Shown here: piece by piece, positions 30,746-42,309 of the stretch
Layout: every line of letters starts with the position of its first letter
How positions within the stretch are numbered: the first letter of the stretch is position 1
Source of the DNA: Aaosphaeria pasadenensis
Taxonomy: Eukaryota > Ascomycota > Dothideomycetes > Pleosporales
Assembly: GCA_022813625.1 (NCBI GenBank)
Contig: JAKLMB010000009.1
Coordinates: 930,001 to 994,000, forward strand
Reading direction: 5' to 3'
Length of the DNA stretch: 64,000 nucleotides
The notes under the pieces: model-generated
The model's database searches: none
What the model saw: the letters and a program-made list of their open reading frames with translations, nothing else
Told to the model about the DNA's origin: nothing
Position numbers and translations under genes: made by a program

Positions 30746-33059
30746 GTGGTTCCATATAGTTGCAAGCGCTGCCGACAGCATAAGATAAAATGTACCGGTA
30801 TCCAGCCATGTGCCCATTGTGAACGCAGGAAGATAACGTGTGTGTTCGACGAAAAATTGGAAAAGGTCATTGTAACTCGCGGTTGGTTAAGTGACCTGGA
30901 ACGACAAGCAGCGCATGCTAGCAGACCGGAAAACACTGTTACGGAGTCTCAAGGAACGATCGGTCATGAGCGCGGTGGAGAGCATGATACTGGCTCACCA
31001 ACTCCTGCATCTCAACTTGGGATAGATGACCCATCTGAATCGTCTGAGTTGGGGGATTCGAATACAGATGTACCGCAACCACCTCAACAGTTCACGAATT
31101 ATCTCGTGACAGGGCCTTCTTTTTACTACAGTCCTACTTCTATAAATCAATCGTGTACGTGTACCAGGTCGACCTAAGTCACGGCTCTGATTAGTATTAC
31201 AGATTATCTAGGAACATCATCGAACTGGTCCTTTGGCAGACGTGTCTTGATCCTAGCCTACAACAAAGTCTTCGGCGATACTCCTCTACCTCATGAGATC
31301 TTGCACTTTGACGGATCTTCTTACGAGCTTGGTTGGGATGGTAGGAAGACTGGGGCGGAGACAGGAGCGCAACCTATACTTCCCATTGGAGAGTATGCTC
31401 GCTTCCTTATTGGCGCCGTGAAATACCACTGCGGACAATTATTCCACCTCTTTGACGAGAACGACTTCATGGACAAGTTTGAAAAGCTCCAGCGCAACGA
31501 CAACGATGGGCCAGACACCTCGGATCTATGGTATATCCATTACGTACTGATACTGGCACTCGGTAAGGCTCTACTTGGACAAACGGAAGGGCGACGGCCT
31601 CCTGGTGCAGAGCTCTTCATCCACGCAATGAAACTGCTACCTAGCATGATCTATCTGTGGACTCAGCCGATTGAATCTACTGAGATACTTTGTTGCATAA
31701 TGATCTACCTACAATGTCTAGATCTACGAATTGTGGCCTACAACTACGTGAGTTCGCAATCTCACAAAGCAAAAAGCGCGAGGCGACTGACTGTTATCTA
31801 GATTGGTCAGGCAATGCGCATAGCCATCACTAATGGATGGCACACCGACATACCGAGTCAGCATTTCGCACCCGATGTGCTCGAGAGATGTCGCCGGATT
31901 TGGTGGACCGTCTACACTCTTGATTGCCACATGTCCGTTCTGCAGGGCACGCCTATTCCACTGAATGAATGGAATATTAGCTCCCAGCTCCCGAATTTCG
32001 GAGGTTCTGAAAAGGAATCGCGTGCATTGAGAATGCACGTCAAGCTTGCAAAAATCATTGCTTTCATCCAACAAAGTGAGTAATCTTAGGAGATCAAATG
32101 TACCTTTGCCTGACATGAAGAGTGAAGCCGTTTATCGTGTTGACGACTCGGCCGACGGGTACTTCTTGAAAAGCATCAAGACTACCTTGAAGTACCTTGC
32201 CAAAGTCAATGACGAGCGGTTAATTGAGTTCCCGTTGAAGATAGACGATTCTTCTCACAGTATTTCTCGGCTTTCCGCTCACTTCTACCTTTTCCATCAT
32301 CAGGTGAGGAATTGTGCCCATGATATCCCCTGCCCAGTAGCTGACTACTAGCATTAGGCCATAATATTGGCCATAAAGCCGTTGTTATTCTTCTTTTTCA
32401 AAAGGCGGTTGGAAGCATTGAAGCGTATTCGGATTCCGACAGCAGGAGGTGTTCGAGCATTGGCGCGGATAGGTGTCGGCTCAGCCCAGCAGATTATGAA
32501 GACGCTTGCTGCCCTTCGAACACAGGATCTTCTTGGTATAGTAAACAATGGTAATATTAGATCTTTCCGCTAATTGTATTATACAGAGCGATTCATACCT
32601 TTCGATCTTGAGTCCGTGTGGCATGCTACCCTCGTCATTCTTGTCGCACACGCGGTAGATCCGACCATCTGTAAGACGCAAGATTCGTCATTGCAGGTTG
32701 CACACTCTATTCTCAATGACATGGCTTCTCGAGGGAATTTGATTGCAGCTTGTCGCAAAGCCGAATTCGAACACCTTGATATGACGTTATCTCAGCTCGA
32801 CGCAACGATAGGGGGTAATCTTACGCAAGGCACATCGGAAGTCAATCCGGAGGCAAATCCTACGGTGTGGGAGGGTGTGACCCATCATGATAGCTCAGTG
32901 GGGTCTCAGAATGATATTGCTTCGATGATGGAGTGGAATCTCGAGGAGGTTCTCAGTGGACAGCATCTAGAAGCCGTTGCAGATTCCTTGGACTTGAGTG
33001 GCTTAGATTGGTTCAGTGCCGCACCACCGCAGGCAGGGAGCGACTATGCTCCGGAATAG
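30746..33059 (+). CDS. Zn2Cys6 transcription factor, fungal-specific TF domain (5' exon unresolved)
   Basis: Six exons were resolved: 30746-31154, 31203-31747, 31802-32075, 32128-32303, 32358-32535 and 32587-33059 (684 residues, N-terminus incomplete). The first begins at a splice acceptor, so the ATG is in an upstream exon. The zinc cluster is CKRCRQHKIKCTGIQPC then CERRKITC, with exact C-x2-C-x6-C-x5-C-x2-C-x6-C spacing, followed by a basic/hydrophobic linker (RGWLSDLERQAAH). The fungal_trans region spans about 150-600 with YLGTSSNWSFGRRV, the hallmark helix RCRRIWWTVYTLDCHMSVLQG, and TVYRVDDSADGYFLKSI. The C-terminus is acidic and Gln/Ser-rich, as in an activation domain. It is nuclear and binds CGG-type half sites. 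Its place after the transporter and the GH3/GH31 pair makes it their likely local activator; this is inference. Confidence 0.88.
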
Positions 33060-33649
33060 AATTAAACTCAATTCACGAATATGAAGTCTTGCCACAGTAA
33101 TACGCTAGAAACGAAGGGAGTCGAAACGAAAGCCATTACATCCGAACGCTAGGTCGTTTGCGTGTCAAGTATCACCCTTATCATGTCGGTACATACCTTG
33201 CTAAGCATATTGACTGTTGCATTGCTATCAATAACGAGTACCATTCGTAAATCTCAGATGATTTAGGAATGCTCAGAAGCAACTCAACAAAAACTCGGTC
33301 AAAGAGGGCTCATGAAGCCGGTGTTGGTTGAGCCACTAGGCCCGTGGCTTTCGCCTCCTCTTACAATCGTGGCCTGATAAAGCGACCGGGAATGCTCATG
33401 ATTTGCTTGGTTAGCTTTGAGTAAGCCCTAATTCCAGATCCTTGCGCTTGTATAAGTATTCGGGGGTTATCGTTTTATCCGAGGGGGTTGGGCGAGTATG
33501 TGGATATGAATGTCGTGGTCTTCCAGAAGTACGCAAGACCCATATTGAACTTTGCCGCACCACTTTGAATCACCGGTCAATCACATGCAATGACTTAAGC
33601 TTATAGATGATAAGGTACAATATGATAGTGTAAGGATGCTTCCTTCTTT
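33060..33649. other. Intergenic region between convergent genes
   Basis: This lies between the 3' ends of the regulator (+) and the SDR (-). No feature was recognised. Confidence 0.5.
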
Positions 33650-34417
33650 CTATACAAACAGCATCCCTCCATTCACGTTCACAACACTACCCGTAGTCCA
33701 TTTAGTACGCTCCTCACATAGAAACGCTACAACATGGGCCACATCATGCGGTTCCGCAACACGAGGAGCAGCTGGAGTTTCTCTAACCGGAGCATCCCAG
33801 AATTCTTTAGCCTCGGGGTCCGCTATAGTCTTCGCCCATAGATCCGTGTTGACAGGGCCAGGATTGATGCAATTGACGGTAGCATGATACTTGTGACCCA
33901 ACTCTCTTGCGAGACAGCGTGTTGCAGACTCCATCGCCCCTTTACAGGCCGAGTAAACAAGAACATCCGCATGGCCACTTCTTGCGTAGATGCTGGACAT
34001 GTTGACGATCCTAGGCGCTACCCCGAAATGCGGAACAGCCGCTTTGATGAGGAATAGTGGAAAGCGCAGGTTGACGGTAACCTGCTCCATAAAAATGTCT
34101 TCGGTAGTTTCGAGAAGCCCGAAATTTCCTCCAGTAGCCGCGCTGTTGACAATGATGTCTATGACGTTCCATTTCTTGACTGCTGCGTCAACGATGGCCT
34201 TTGGTGCACCAGGATCCGATCCGGCTGCCGCGACCGCCAGAAACTCCACACCGAGTGCCTCTACCTCCTGGCCAACCTCGTCCGCCGCCGACCGTGCGCT
34301 CGCATATGTGATAAGGATGTTTGCACCACGAGTTGCTAATTCGAGAGCAATGGCCCTGCCAATGCCGCGGGATCCGCCTGTGATAATGGCGACCTTGCCA
34401 TGGAGAGGAGTTGCCAT
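33650..34417 (-). CDS. Short-chain dehydrogenase/reductase
   Basis: A single exon of 255 residues. The Rossmann cofactor motif TGGSRGIGRA is at residues 13-22. NSAATG is the N-x-A-G strand equivalent, and the active site is SSIYARS plus YSACKGA (Tyr near 155, Lys near 159). NCINPGPVNTD follows, and the end NVNGGMLFV is the usual classical-SDR tail (VDGG). There is no Arg or Asp clearly fixing NADP or NAD use: ITYASARSAAD after strand 2 suggests NADP, weakly. It shares a 333-base divergent promoter with the proline-racemase-family gene, so a step acting on a hydroxylated or keto amino-acid derivative is possible. The substrate is unknown. The start ATG lies four residues before strand 1. Confidence 0.9.
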   Translation of the reverse strand: MATPLHGKVAIITGGSRGIGRAIALELATRGANILITYASARSAADEVGQEVEALGVEFLAVAAAGSDPGAPKAIVDAAVKKWNVIDIIVNSAATGGNFGLLETTEDIFMEQVTVNLRFPLFLIKAAVPHFGVAPRIVNMSSIYARSGHADVLVYSACKGAMESATRCLARELGHKYHATVNCINPGPVNTDLWAKTIADPEAKEFWDAPVRETPAAPRVAEPHDVAHVVAFLCEERTKWTTGSVVNVNGGMLFV

Positions 34418-34750
34418 TTCCTGCAATTACTCGGAAGTACTACCCGATGAGAATATCAGATTTGATGAAGAGTAAAATCGGTTCGAGCAGCAAAAGTCAA
34501 TCCAGGCTTTTCGAAAGAAACATATCACACGAGAGTTGGGGATCGCAACCAATTTAGTAATCTAAGGTGCCGCCAACCTCGGATGTCATGTGGCTCCTCA
34601 CTGATGCATCCGAACAATGGTCGGTTTATACCACAAAATTCCCGTACTCGGTATGCTATTCCGAATTGAAATATATACTTGAATTGTAGTGAATGAATAT
34701 GTTTTGTATACTCAAATTCTCTAAAATCTTACCATCTTTATTAATTCAAC
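34418..34750. promoter_or_regulatory. Compact divergent promoter (SDR / proline-racemase-like)
   Basis: Only 333 bases separate the two start codons, so the genes are probably co-regulated. TA-rich words (TTTATACC, AATATATACTTG) lie within it. No known operator was recognised. Confidence 0.5.
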
Positions 34751-35791
34751 ATGAAATCAACACGCACTATTTCGATTGTCGGTGTCCATGCCGAAGGCGA
34801 GGTTGGGGATGTCATCATTGGAGGCGTCCGCGATCCTGTGCACTGCAAGACGATGTATGAAAAGCTTGTCTACTTTCGCGACGAGGCAGACCACACTCGT
34901 CAGCTTCTCATGCAGGAACCTCGCGGGCGGTCATCTCAGTGCATGAATATGGTACTAGCGCCGTGCAATCCACAGGCAGATGCTGCGTTTCTTACACTCG
35001 AAAGCGACGAGTATCCTCCAATGTCAGGCGCCAACACCATTGCGACGTCCACCGTACTCCTCGAAACGGGCATGGTAGAGATGAAGGAGCCAATCACGAA
35101 CATGAAGCTAGACACTGCTGCGGGCTTGATTGGGGTCACGGCGGAGTGTGAGGCAGGCAAGTGCAAGGCCGTCTCATTCGACAATGTCCCATCGTTTGTC
35201 CATGTCCTGGACTATAAACTCGACGTTCCTGGTTTAGGGACTGTATCCGTCGATGTAGCCTGGGGTGGCATGCATTACGTTTTGGTCGATGCTGCGTCCG
35301 TGGGACTCAAAATTGACCACGACTGTGGCCCAGAGTTGGTCCGAGTTGGGGAGCTGATAAAGAAGGCCATTTTCGAGGCATTCGTGCCCGTCCATCCAGA
35401 GAATGCAGACGTCCGTGGTGTGACCGTCCTCGAGTTTACAGAGCCCGTGCAGGACGCCCCTGATGGTAGTAAAATCGCTGTAAACACGGTCATTGTATCA
35501 CCTGGTAGATTTGATCGAAGCCCATGCGGAACTGGCTCATGCGCGAGGATGGCTGTTCTTCATGCGCGAGGAGAACTCAAGGAAGGCCAGATCTTCCGTC
35601 ACAGAAGTATCATTGGAACAGAGTTTGAATGCAAAATTCTTGGAACCACCAAAGTCGGCAAATTCGATGCAGTGCTTCCCAGAGTGAAGGGTCGCGCATG
35701 GCTCACCGGATTCAGGCAGTCTATGCTAGACCCTACCGATCCCTTTCCCAACGGATTCAGAGTTGGAGACCATTGGCATGTGTCAAAATAG
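34751..35791 (+). CDS. Proline racemase / hydroxyproline epimerase-family protein (Ser-Cys type)
   Basis: A single exon of 346 residues with full family length. The first catalytic motif reads PPMSGANTIAT (Ser near 92), where racemases have Cys. The second is RSPCGTGSCARMA (Cys near 259), where Thr is usual in trans-3-hydroxy-L-proline dehydratases. DVAWGGMHYVLVDA and EGQIFRHRSIIGTEF are also family marks. In this family Cys-Cys pairs give racemases and epimerases and Cys-Thr pairs give dehydratases. Ser-Cys members have been associated with hydroxyproline epimerase activity. An epimerase acting on a hydroxyproline is the best guess; a dehydratase is less likely. No targeting signal is visible. 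Divergent from an SDR and upstream of an amino acid permease, it fits imino-acid use, perhaps from collagen or plant cell-wall hydroxyproline. Confidence 0.88.
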   Translation: MKSTRTISIVGVHAEGEVGDVIIGGVRDPVHCKTMYEKLVYFRDEADHTRQLLMQEPRGRSSQCMNMVLAPCNPQADAAFLTLESDEYPPMSGANTIATSTVLLETGMVEMKEPITNMKLDTAAGLIGVTAECEAGKCKAVSFDNVPSFVHVLDYKLDVPGLGTVSVDVAWGGMHYVLVDAASVGLKIDHDCGPELVRVGELIKKAIFEAFVPVHPENADVRGVTVLEFTEPVQDAPDGSKIAVNTVIVSPGRFDRSPCGTGSCARMAVLHARGELKEGQIFRHRSIIGTEFECKILGTTKVGKFDAVLPRVKGRAWLTGFRQSMLDPTDPFPNGFRVGDHWHVSK

Positions 35792-36566
35792 AGCAAATAG
35801 GGCAGCATCATTGCGTACTTTAGGTAGATAAAATAATAGGATTACCCTGACCACATTTGCCTATTAAGTCATCGCACGAGCACATCACTGTGGGGAAGGG
35901 TTGAAGGAACTAGGGTGGTACGCAAGGGATGTCCTCTAATTACCAAAAGGGGGTTCAGTCGCTCGCTCGAAATGAAATGGGCATAGTGAGTGAGGTTGCG
36001 TCGCCACGTCTTGATTTCGCAGATCTCGGAACCAGAGTATCACCCATCCCGAGTTTTCTGTATCCGTAGTATCAGTAGATAAGTCTACAGTAAAATTATA
36101 GGGGAGAAACCATGATACTACTTTATCAGTGCATCGGTCTCAACAATTTTGCGATTCAGTGCATCCGAGACTGACGTCGGTGGTTGCCAGTCCCAGTGCC
36201 ATGGGGCGAAGACCGGATCAGTCGTATTGTGTGGACCCGAAACAATTACGACCTTCAAACATGGAGTAAGTCACCCGATAAGACAGACTGGAGGCTCTAT
36301 GAGTGTCTAGCTTAGAGCGCACAGCGCAATGGCCGGGGTTTATCCTGATTAACAGAGGTCATTGCGCGCAATGAGACGTCATCGGCCCGTTGATATGAGG
36401 CTTTGACGGGTGAATTCTGCGCTAGTTTGTCGGGTGCCCTCCCGGTATCAATCGGGTTGGTACCCGACCCCGTGGGGATGGTGAATCCAGTAGTGTTCTT
36501 ATACTGCCGTGGATATCCCCATTTCCCCAGCTTTTCATCAATTCAGAACGATATTAAAGTTTGAAG
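35792..36566. other. Intergenic region upstream of the amino acid permease
   Basis: This contains the permease promoter. No coding sequence was recognised. Confidence 0.45.
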
Positions 36567-38241
36567 ATGACTACCGAAATGAACGACGAGAAGAAGTACG
36601 CTGGAGGCGACGAGGAGATGGCATACAGAGCGACTACCAAGGCCTCAGAAAGCCCAGCAGGGCATGTAGAGGATGCTGTATTTGGAGAGATCGTGGAGGG
36701 TGGTCCCAATTATCGAAGTGTAAGAGATCTCATCACCTGCGTTGTTGGTGAGGAGTGGAAGGCTGACTAGAATGCAGGTTGGATGGAAAGGAACGGTTGC
36801 GTTGATGATGAAAACACAAATTGGTTTGGGCGTTTTGTCTGTACCAGCGGTGTTCAATACCCTTGGGCTCATTCCAGGAATTATCTGCTTGTTGATCATT
36901 GGATCCGTGGCGAGCTGGTCGAACTACATCGTTGGAGTCTTCAAACTGAATCATCCTGATGTATATGGAATTGATGACGCGGGAAAGAAGATGTTTGGTC
37001 GAATTGGTCATGAAGTCTTTGGTCTGGTCTTTGCAATCTGTCAGTATCGAAAATCTCCTTAACTCAGAACACTCACTGACTTGGAACAGATTGGATCTGT
37101 GTCGCCGGATCTGGCATGTTGGGCATCTCTATTGGCTTGAACTCGCTTTCTACACATGGAACTTGCACTGCTGTCTTCGTTGCGGTGGCTGCGATAGTTG
37201 GGTTCGCACTGGGCAGTATTCAGACCCTAGGGCGTATCACCTGGCTTGCATGGATCGGTCTTACCGGCATCCTACTTTCAAGTAAGTAAACGCGACTTCC
37301 CCACAGCTAGGTGTCATTTCCCAGCGTATCAATTTTCCTGGCCTGTAAAAGCTGACTTGATCGCTTCCAGTTTTCACCCTCACGATTTCCGTTGGAGTAC
37401 AGGACCGCCCTGCTGCTGCACCCCAAACTGGTACCTTCAAATCCGACTTCAAACTGTTTGGAAACCCAACGTTTCACGAGGCAGCCGCAGCTCTTTCGTC
37501 GCTTGTCTTTGCCTACGCCGGTACACCAGGTTTCTTCGCCATTGTTTCTGAAATGCGTGAGCCTCGACACTACACTCGATCTTTGATTATCTGCCAGGCT
37601 TCCATGACTGCAATCTATATCACGATTGGAACTGTTGTTTACTTCTATTGCGGCTCTTTTGTTGCCTCGCCTGCCCTCGGGTCTGCTGGCGACACTATGA
37701 AGAAGGTGTGCTATGGTCTTGCCCTTCCAGGTTTGATTGTTACCACTACTCTTGTGATTCACGTAAGTTGCATCTTTTAGCTATACTTATCATAATTGTA
37801 CTAACTAGAAGATCTCAGTTTCCCGCAAAGTACTTCTTCATTCGATTCCTCCGAGGCTCCCAGCATCTCAGCCGAAATACCCCTATTCACTGGATGACCT
37901 GGCTGGGCTGCACAGCTGCGATCACTATTATTGCATACATTATCGCAAGCGCTATTCCCGTATTTGGTGGTCTTGTTTCCCTTGTTGGTGCCCTTTTCGG
38001 TACCCTTATGTCATTCCAGCCGATGGGCTGCATGTGGCTGTATGACAATTGGTCCAAGGGGAAGACCCAGAAAACCACCAAGTGGATGCTCATGGTTTGT
38101 TGGTGTGCTTTCGTGATTATTTCTGGTACTTTCCTCATGATTGCTGGTACTTATGGCTCGATAGTTGGCATTATGGACAGCTACAAGGTCTCTGGCGGCT
38201 CTGCGGCATGGTCTTGCGCTGACAACTCCAACTCGACTTAG
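36567..38241 (+). CDS. Amino acid permease, AAAP family (mtr-like)
   Basis: Exons are 36567-36719, 36778-37039, 37090-37281, 37371-37762 and 37819-38241, giving about 473 residues; introns are 50-89 bases. The N-terminal 50 residues are charged. Then comes VGWKGTVALMMKTQIGLGVLSVPAVFNTLGLIPG, helix 1 of the AAAP/Aa_trans family in the form seen in the neutral amino acid permease MTR of Neurospora. Later marks are WICVAGSGMLGISIGLNSLS, FAYAGTPGFFAIVSEM with REPRHYTRSL, and HFPAKYFFIRFLRGSQHLS. About eleven membrane helices are expected, with proton-coupled import at the plasma membrane. Aromatic or neutral amino acids are the likely substrates. It follows the proline-racemase-like gene on the same strand, 0.8 kb away, so linkage to amino or imino acid catabolism is plausible but unproven. 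The start is the first ATG in the charged leader. Confidence 0.92.
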
Positions 38242-40826
38242 CCCCACCAAATCTACTTCTTGTACTATACACTTAGAATTCAGAGGCCCCATCCGCGAAC
38301 AATAGCGCTGGGTCGTTTATCGCATTATCACTTTGCGCAATCCAAAAAGCTTGCTGTGCACATCATTCCAGACCGACTTCTATAATCATTGGCAGAGAAG
38401 AAGACTGTAATCTTCTAATCAAAGCCAATCAGTCAATAAATTGTTACGTCGATACTGACACAGTCGCACGACTTATCTGATACGGCTCATAATAGAAGGC
38501 GTGGTCTAAGCAGACCGGGAACGAACCCGATGGTGGACACGAAAGGCCGTGATTCACAAAGCAATGGCCAAATGCGCTATACTAGATGCCAGTCGCAGTC
38601 CATTCAAACCACGGTTTCATTGCAAATCAACCCAGAGTGGATAACATAACCTTTTTGAATCTAAAGGCGCGGACTTCGCGGACTCTGTCAACTGCTGATA
38701 ACTACATTTGCCTGTCAATTTTTACATCACGCCGTCGCAAATACTCGAATAAATATCGTTGAGTGAAGATAGGGGTATCATCCTTCATTTCAAATGAATG
38801 TTGTTCGTATGGCCAATGGTGCTTCTACCACTGGCATCAGTCAGGTTAACATGGATCTATATGTGACCAGTGAATCAATGTTATATCAGGCGTCGGAAAC
38901 TATAATTCCGCCAGATTCAGGAACGTTCAGGTAGCATGACTTGCCCATTGGCTTCAGCTCAAGTAACGTGGGCTAAATTCTTAGTGAAACGAATTTCCGA
39001 TACTATTTAGGTGATGGTAGGACCACCGTGGCTAATTCAAGATACCTTGACATGGTCTGACGCAACACCTTGCGGAGCCGCAACTGTGTGGGGAAAGTGG
39101 ATTTAGATAGATATCGGCTGCACCCCTTTTTCGCAGCAGCTGGAGTTGCTTGAGTAATCTCGGTCTCAGCGACGAGAACGAACGGAAGCTCGCTCGGCCG
39201 GATTCTCGTTCAAGGAATCTAATGAATGATATGTTGAGAGAAAGAGAGTGGCGTCGCATTCCCAATTGAAACGTTTTCCAATAATGAAACTGTAAGTATT
39301 TAAGTGCTCACAGCCTTGCTGTCATATTCTCAAGGGATGGTGAGCGCCTTAAGTTGAGTATCGGTTATACTTCCGGCAGCCGCGCTTTTCTAATCAACAA
39401 AATGAGCCACCAACTGAGAAGAACCTTCGCTATAACAAGTCCCCACTTTTCCCTCCTGCTCTCCCCTATCAGGTATTGTCTTTGATTACCTGATGTTGAC
39501 CAATTGAACTTACCACAGAAGGTGCGAAACGTAAATATATCCAGGATAAGTGCGACAGATGTTCTTTGGGAAAACACCGTACACTATCTCGAACGTCACA
39601 ATGCAGTATGAAGAAGATTTCTATCGCATGAATTAATGTACACCATGCAAATGTGGACACATGTGGGTCTTATCAGTATTGTAACGACTGGGTCAAGGAT
39701 CATAAGAACCATGGAAGTCGATGGGCCATCTAGAACACCGCTCGTAAAGAAAATCCATCGTTAGCTAATTACATTACCCATTGTCCGGAACGATGAAGAT
39801 AGCTCGGAAGTTCTATTGCTATTTAGTACCTTGAATTATATCGAGGAATTGAAGCAGGGTTGTCTTCAACTCTCGTAAACTCAATACTGTTCAACACCGC
39901 CCCGAGATCTGATGCCAAGATTACATATTCAACTGTTACTACGTTTTCATCAGAACGTAGACGATGGAGAGACAAGACTATTCGCAACTTAGTTTCGCAA
40001 GAATTGAAGACCATCACGGGCCCATGCAGTGTAACTTTCCATCAATTCGACACAAACATAACATCGAAGCCGAAACGAGCGAATTGTAGAGTACACAACC
40101 AAAGAGTAATTCCATGTAAGCATAGGCATTGAGACAATTCCACGATGGATGTATCAAAGTACACATCCTCTAGGCTTTGACTAACAGAAGGCAGCGTTTG
40201 AGATCAGGTAGAGGACAGAAATGCCATTGACGCCTTTTACCAAATCGCAATCGGTACATTTTAGTTGGAAAATTCGCTATTTGGAAGCTCCCATATCTTG
40301 ATTGAGTGCGATAGTAACATTTCAGACCTGGGGTACATAATCTTTTCGGCTATTCCGACTGTTGCATCAGACAATGTTACTATTTCGTTCGTTTCTGCCA
40401 AGCATCTACTACCTCTACTCAAAGACATAGTAGCCATTACTGCTAAAAAGATGACATCTCGTGTAGTATGAATATCAGGATGTTTCAAGAACGCGCGATA
40501 CCACTTCCAGGATGATAATGCTTAATTGGGTAAGATAAAACCTCGGGAATGATTGCCCCGCGTCAGAAACAATTCCCCGCATTAGGAGCTGGCCTATTAT
40601 TACACGATTGACTCAAGTCAAATATGGATTTTGATCCATTTCAATGATTTATGATAATCACAAATTGATCAAAGTCTTTTGGTCAAGATTGAGGTGCTAG
40701 TGCGTGCGGAACAATTGGCAAATAGACAAACGCTCATTGGAATTTTTCTGTAAGCTCAATGCATTGTAAATGTGCAGACTACTGACTTTAGAGATAGATT
40801 ATTTTCCAGGCTCGAAGTACTGCGTC
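38242..40826. other. 2.6-kb AT-rich intergenic region
   Basis: I see no convincing gene. Frames are short and lack motifs, and stops are frequent on both strands. It could be decayed repeat DNA, but no terminal repeats or transposase motifs were found. Confidence 0.45.
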
Positions 40827-41802
40827 ATGTCCTCTGAACGCTTGAAAGGCAAGGTATGCATTGTGACTGGGTCGTCATCTGGCCTTGGTCGAGCAATTGC
40901 TATGGGATATGCCCGCGAGGGTGCAACACTTGTATGCGCTGATCTTCAACCAAATGCCCGCTCCGAAGTAAGCTCAGAAACCGCTGTCAACACCGATCAG
41001 ATGATTAGAGAGAAATTTGCTGGTCGTGCATTGTTTGTTCAGACAGACGTCAGCAAGGGCGAAGACTTCGAGGTATTGGTTGCAAAAACAGTTGCGGCTT
41101 ATGGTCGCATTGATGTGTATGTTTGACAGTCATTGACTTGGTGTTTGAGCGGCGCTGATTACCTTGACCAGCCTGGTCAATAACGCAGGCATATCAATCG
41201 AAGCTGGCCGACCGCCTGCTCGAATACATGAGACTCCCGACGACACATGGGATCGAACAATGGCGGTCAATGCACGCTCGATTTTTCTAGGGTGTAAACA
41301 TGTTGTCAGTCAGATGTTGAAACAAAGCGAACATCCTGGTGGCGATCGAGGTTGGATCATAAACATCTCATCAATTTTTGGATTGGTTGGTGGTTACAAT
41401 AACTGTAAGTGCCAATTGTTGCTCGATGGTCAACAGCATGGCTGATAGCATAGGCGCATATGCTGCATCAAAGGGCGCGGTCACCAATCTTACCCGGCAG
41501 ATAGGACTAGACTATGCGAAAGATGGAATCCACTGCAATGCGATTTGTCCGGGATGTCAGTAAATCATCTTATAACGATAGGACTATCTAAACTAATCTT
41601 CCATATAGACACTGAGACGGCGATATTTCAAAATACAATAGCCCATCTGGATGATCATGACTCGATTCGGACAAAGCATCCATTACATGGCATTGGGAAG
41701 CCAGAAGATATTGTTGGTGCGGCGATTTTTCTGGCCAGCGCCGAGGCCCGTTGGATAACAGGTGTTAACCTCCCCGTAGATGGAGGCTTTACATGTCAAT
41801 GA
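40827..41802 (+). CDS. Short-chain dehydrogenase/reductase
   Basis: Exons are 40827-41116, 41172-41404, 41454-41555 and 41609-41802, giving about 272 residues; introns are 49-55 bases and all joins are in phase. It has [12 protein letters not shown] (cofactor loop), CADLQPN after strand 2 (Asp favours NAD), TDVS, VNNAGIS, NISSIFG (catalytic Ser), [10 protein letters not shown] (Tyr near 177, Lys near 181), NAICPGYTET, and the terminal [13 protein letters not shown]. This is the classical SDR set in the expected order and size. The substrate is unknown. No peroxisomal or mitochondrial signal is seen. It stands alone between AT-rich spacers, half a kilobase before the C69-like dipeptidase gene. 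The start was chosen just before strand 1; the frame is open upstream but earlier methionines would add an unrelated leader. Confidence 0.9.
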
Positions 41803-42309
41803 TTTAATATTGATGACTCGCATGTCAATCTGTTCCTCTGACGTACATACAGCTGTTACGAGTCATGTATGATGAAAGGTGGGGTTCTACTTTGCTGATG
41901 TCCAAATTCTCCGAAGATGCCCCAAAGATTTCCAAACCATCAATCCACAACTGATGGGAACAGTAACTGATGAGAAGGATAAGGCAATCAACCTTTTCTA
42001 CATGCCACAAATTTGGGCTTTATTGCGAATAGGGTTATGTCATAGGTTTCTGATCCGTGAATGGAAACGGTGTGTCCACGATCGATCGAACAGGCAACAG
42101 GTTTCTGTCCCGTAGCCGTCCCGTGTTCGGCGTCTTTCCGCGGCGCAACCAATGGCACGCGTGACATCGCGCTGTACTGGTTCCATCTAAGTTCTCTACA
42201 TGGATAGCTATGGGCTGCCGATCGCTCTGAAGATAAGCCGGCTCAAATTTTTTTATATCTATCGTTCGGACCGCTGTGTCTGACAATCGCTGGTTCACCA
42301 CTCGATACA
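41803..42309. other. Intergenic region
   Basis: Contains the 3' end of the SDR transcript and the promoter of the C69-like gene. No further feature was recognised. Confidence 0.5.

Noticed and set aside
38242..40826. Decayed transposon in the AT-rich spacer
   Set aside because: No terminal repeats, target-site duplications, or reverse-transcriptase or transposase motifs could be seen; only base composition suggested it.
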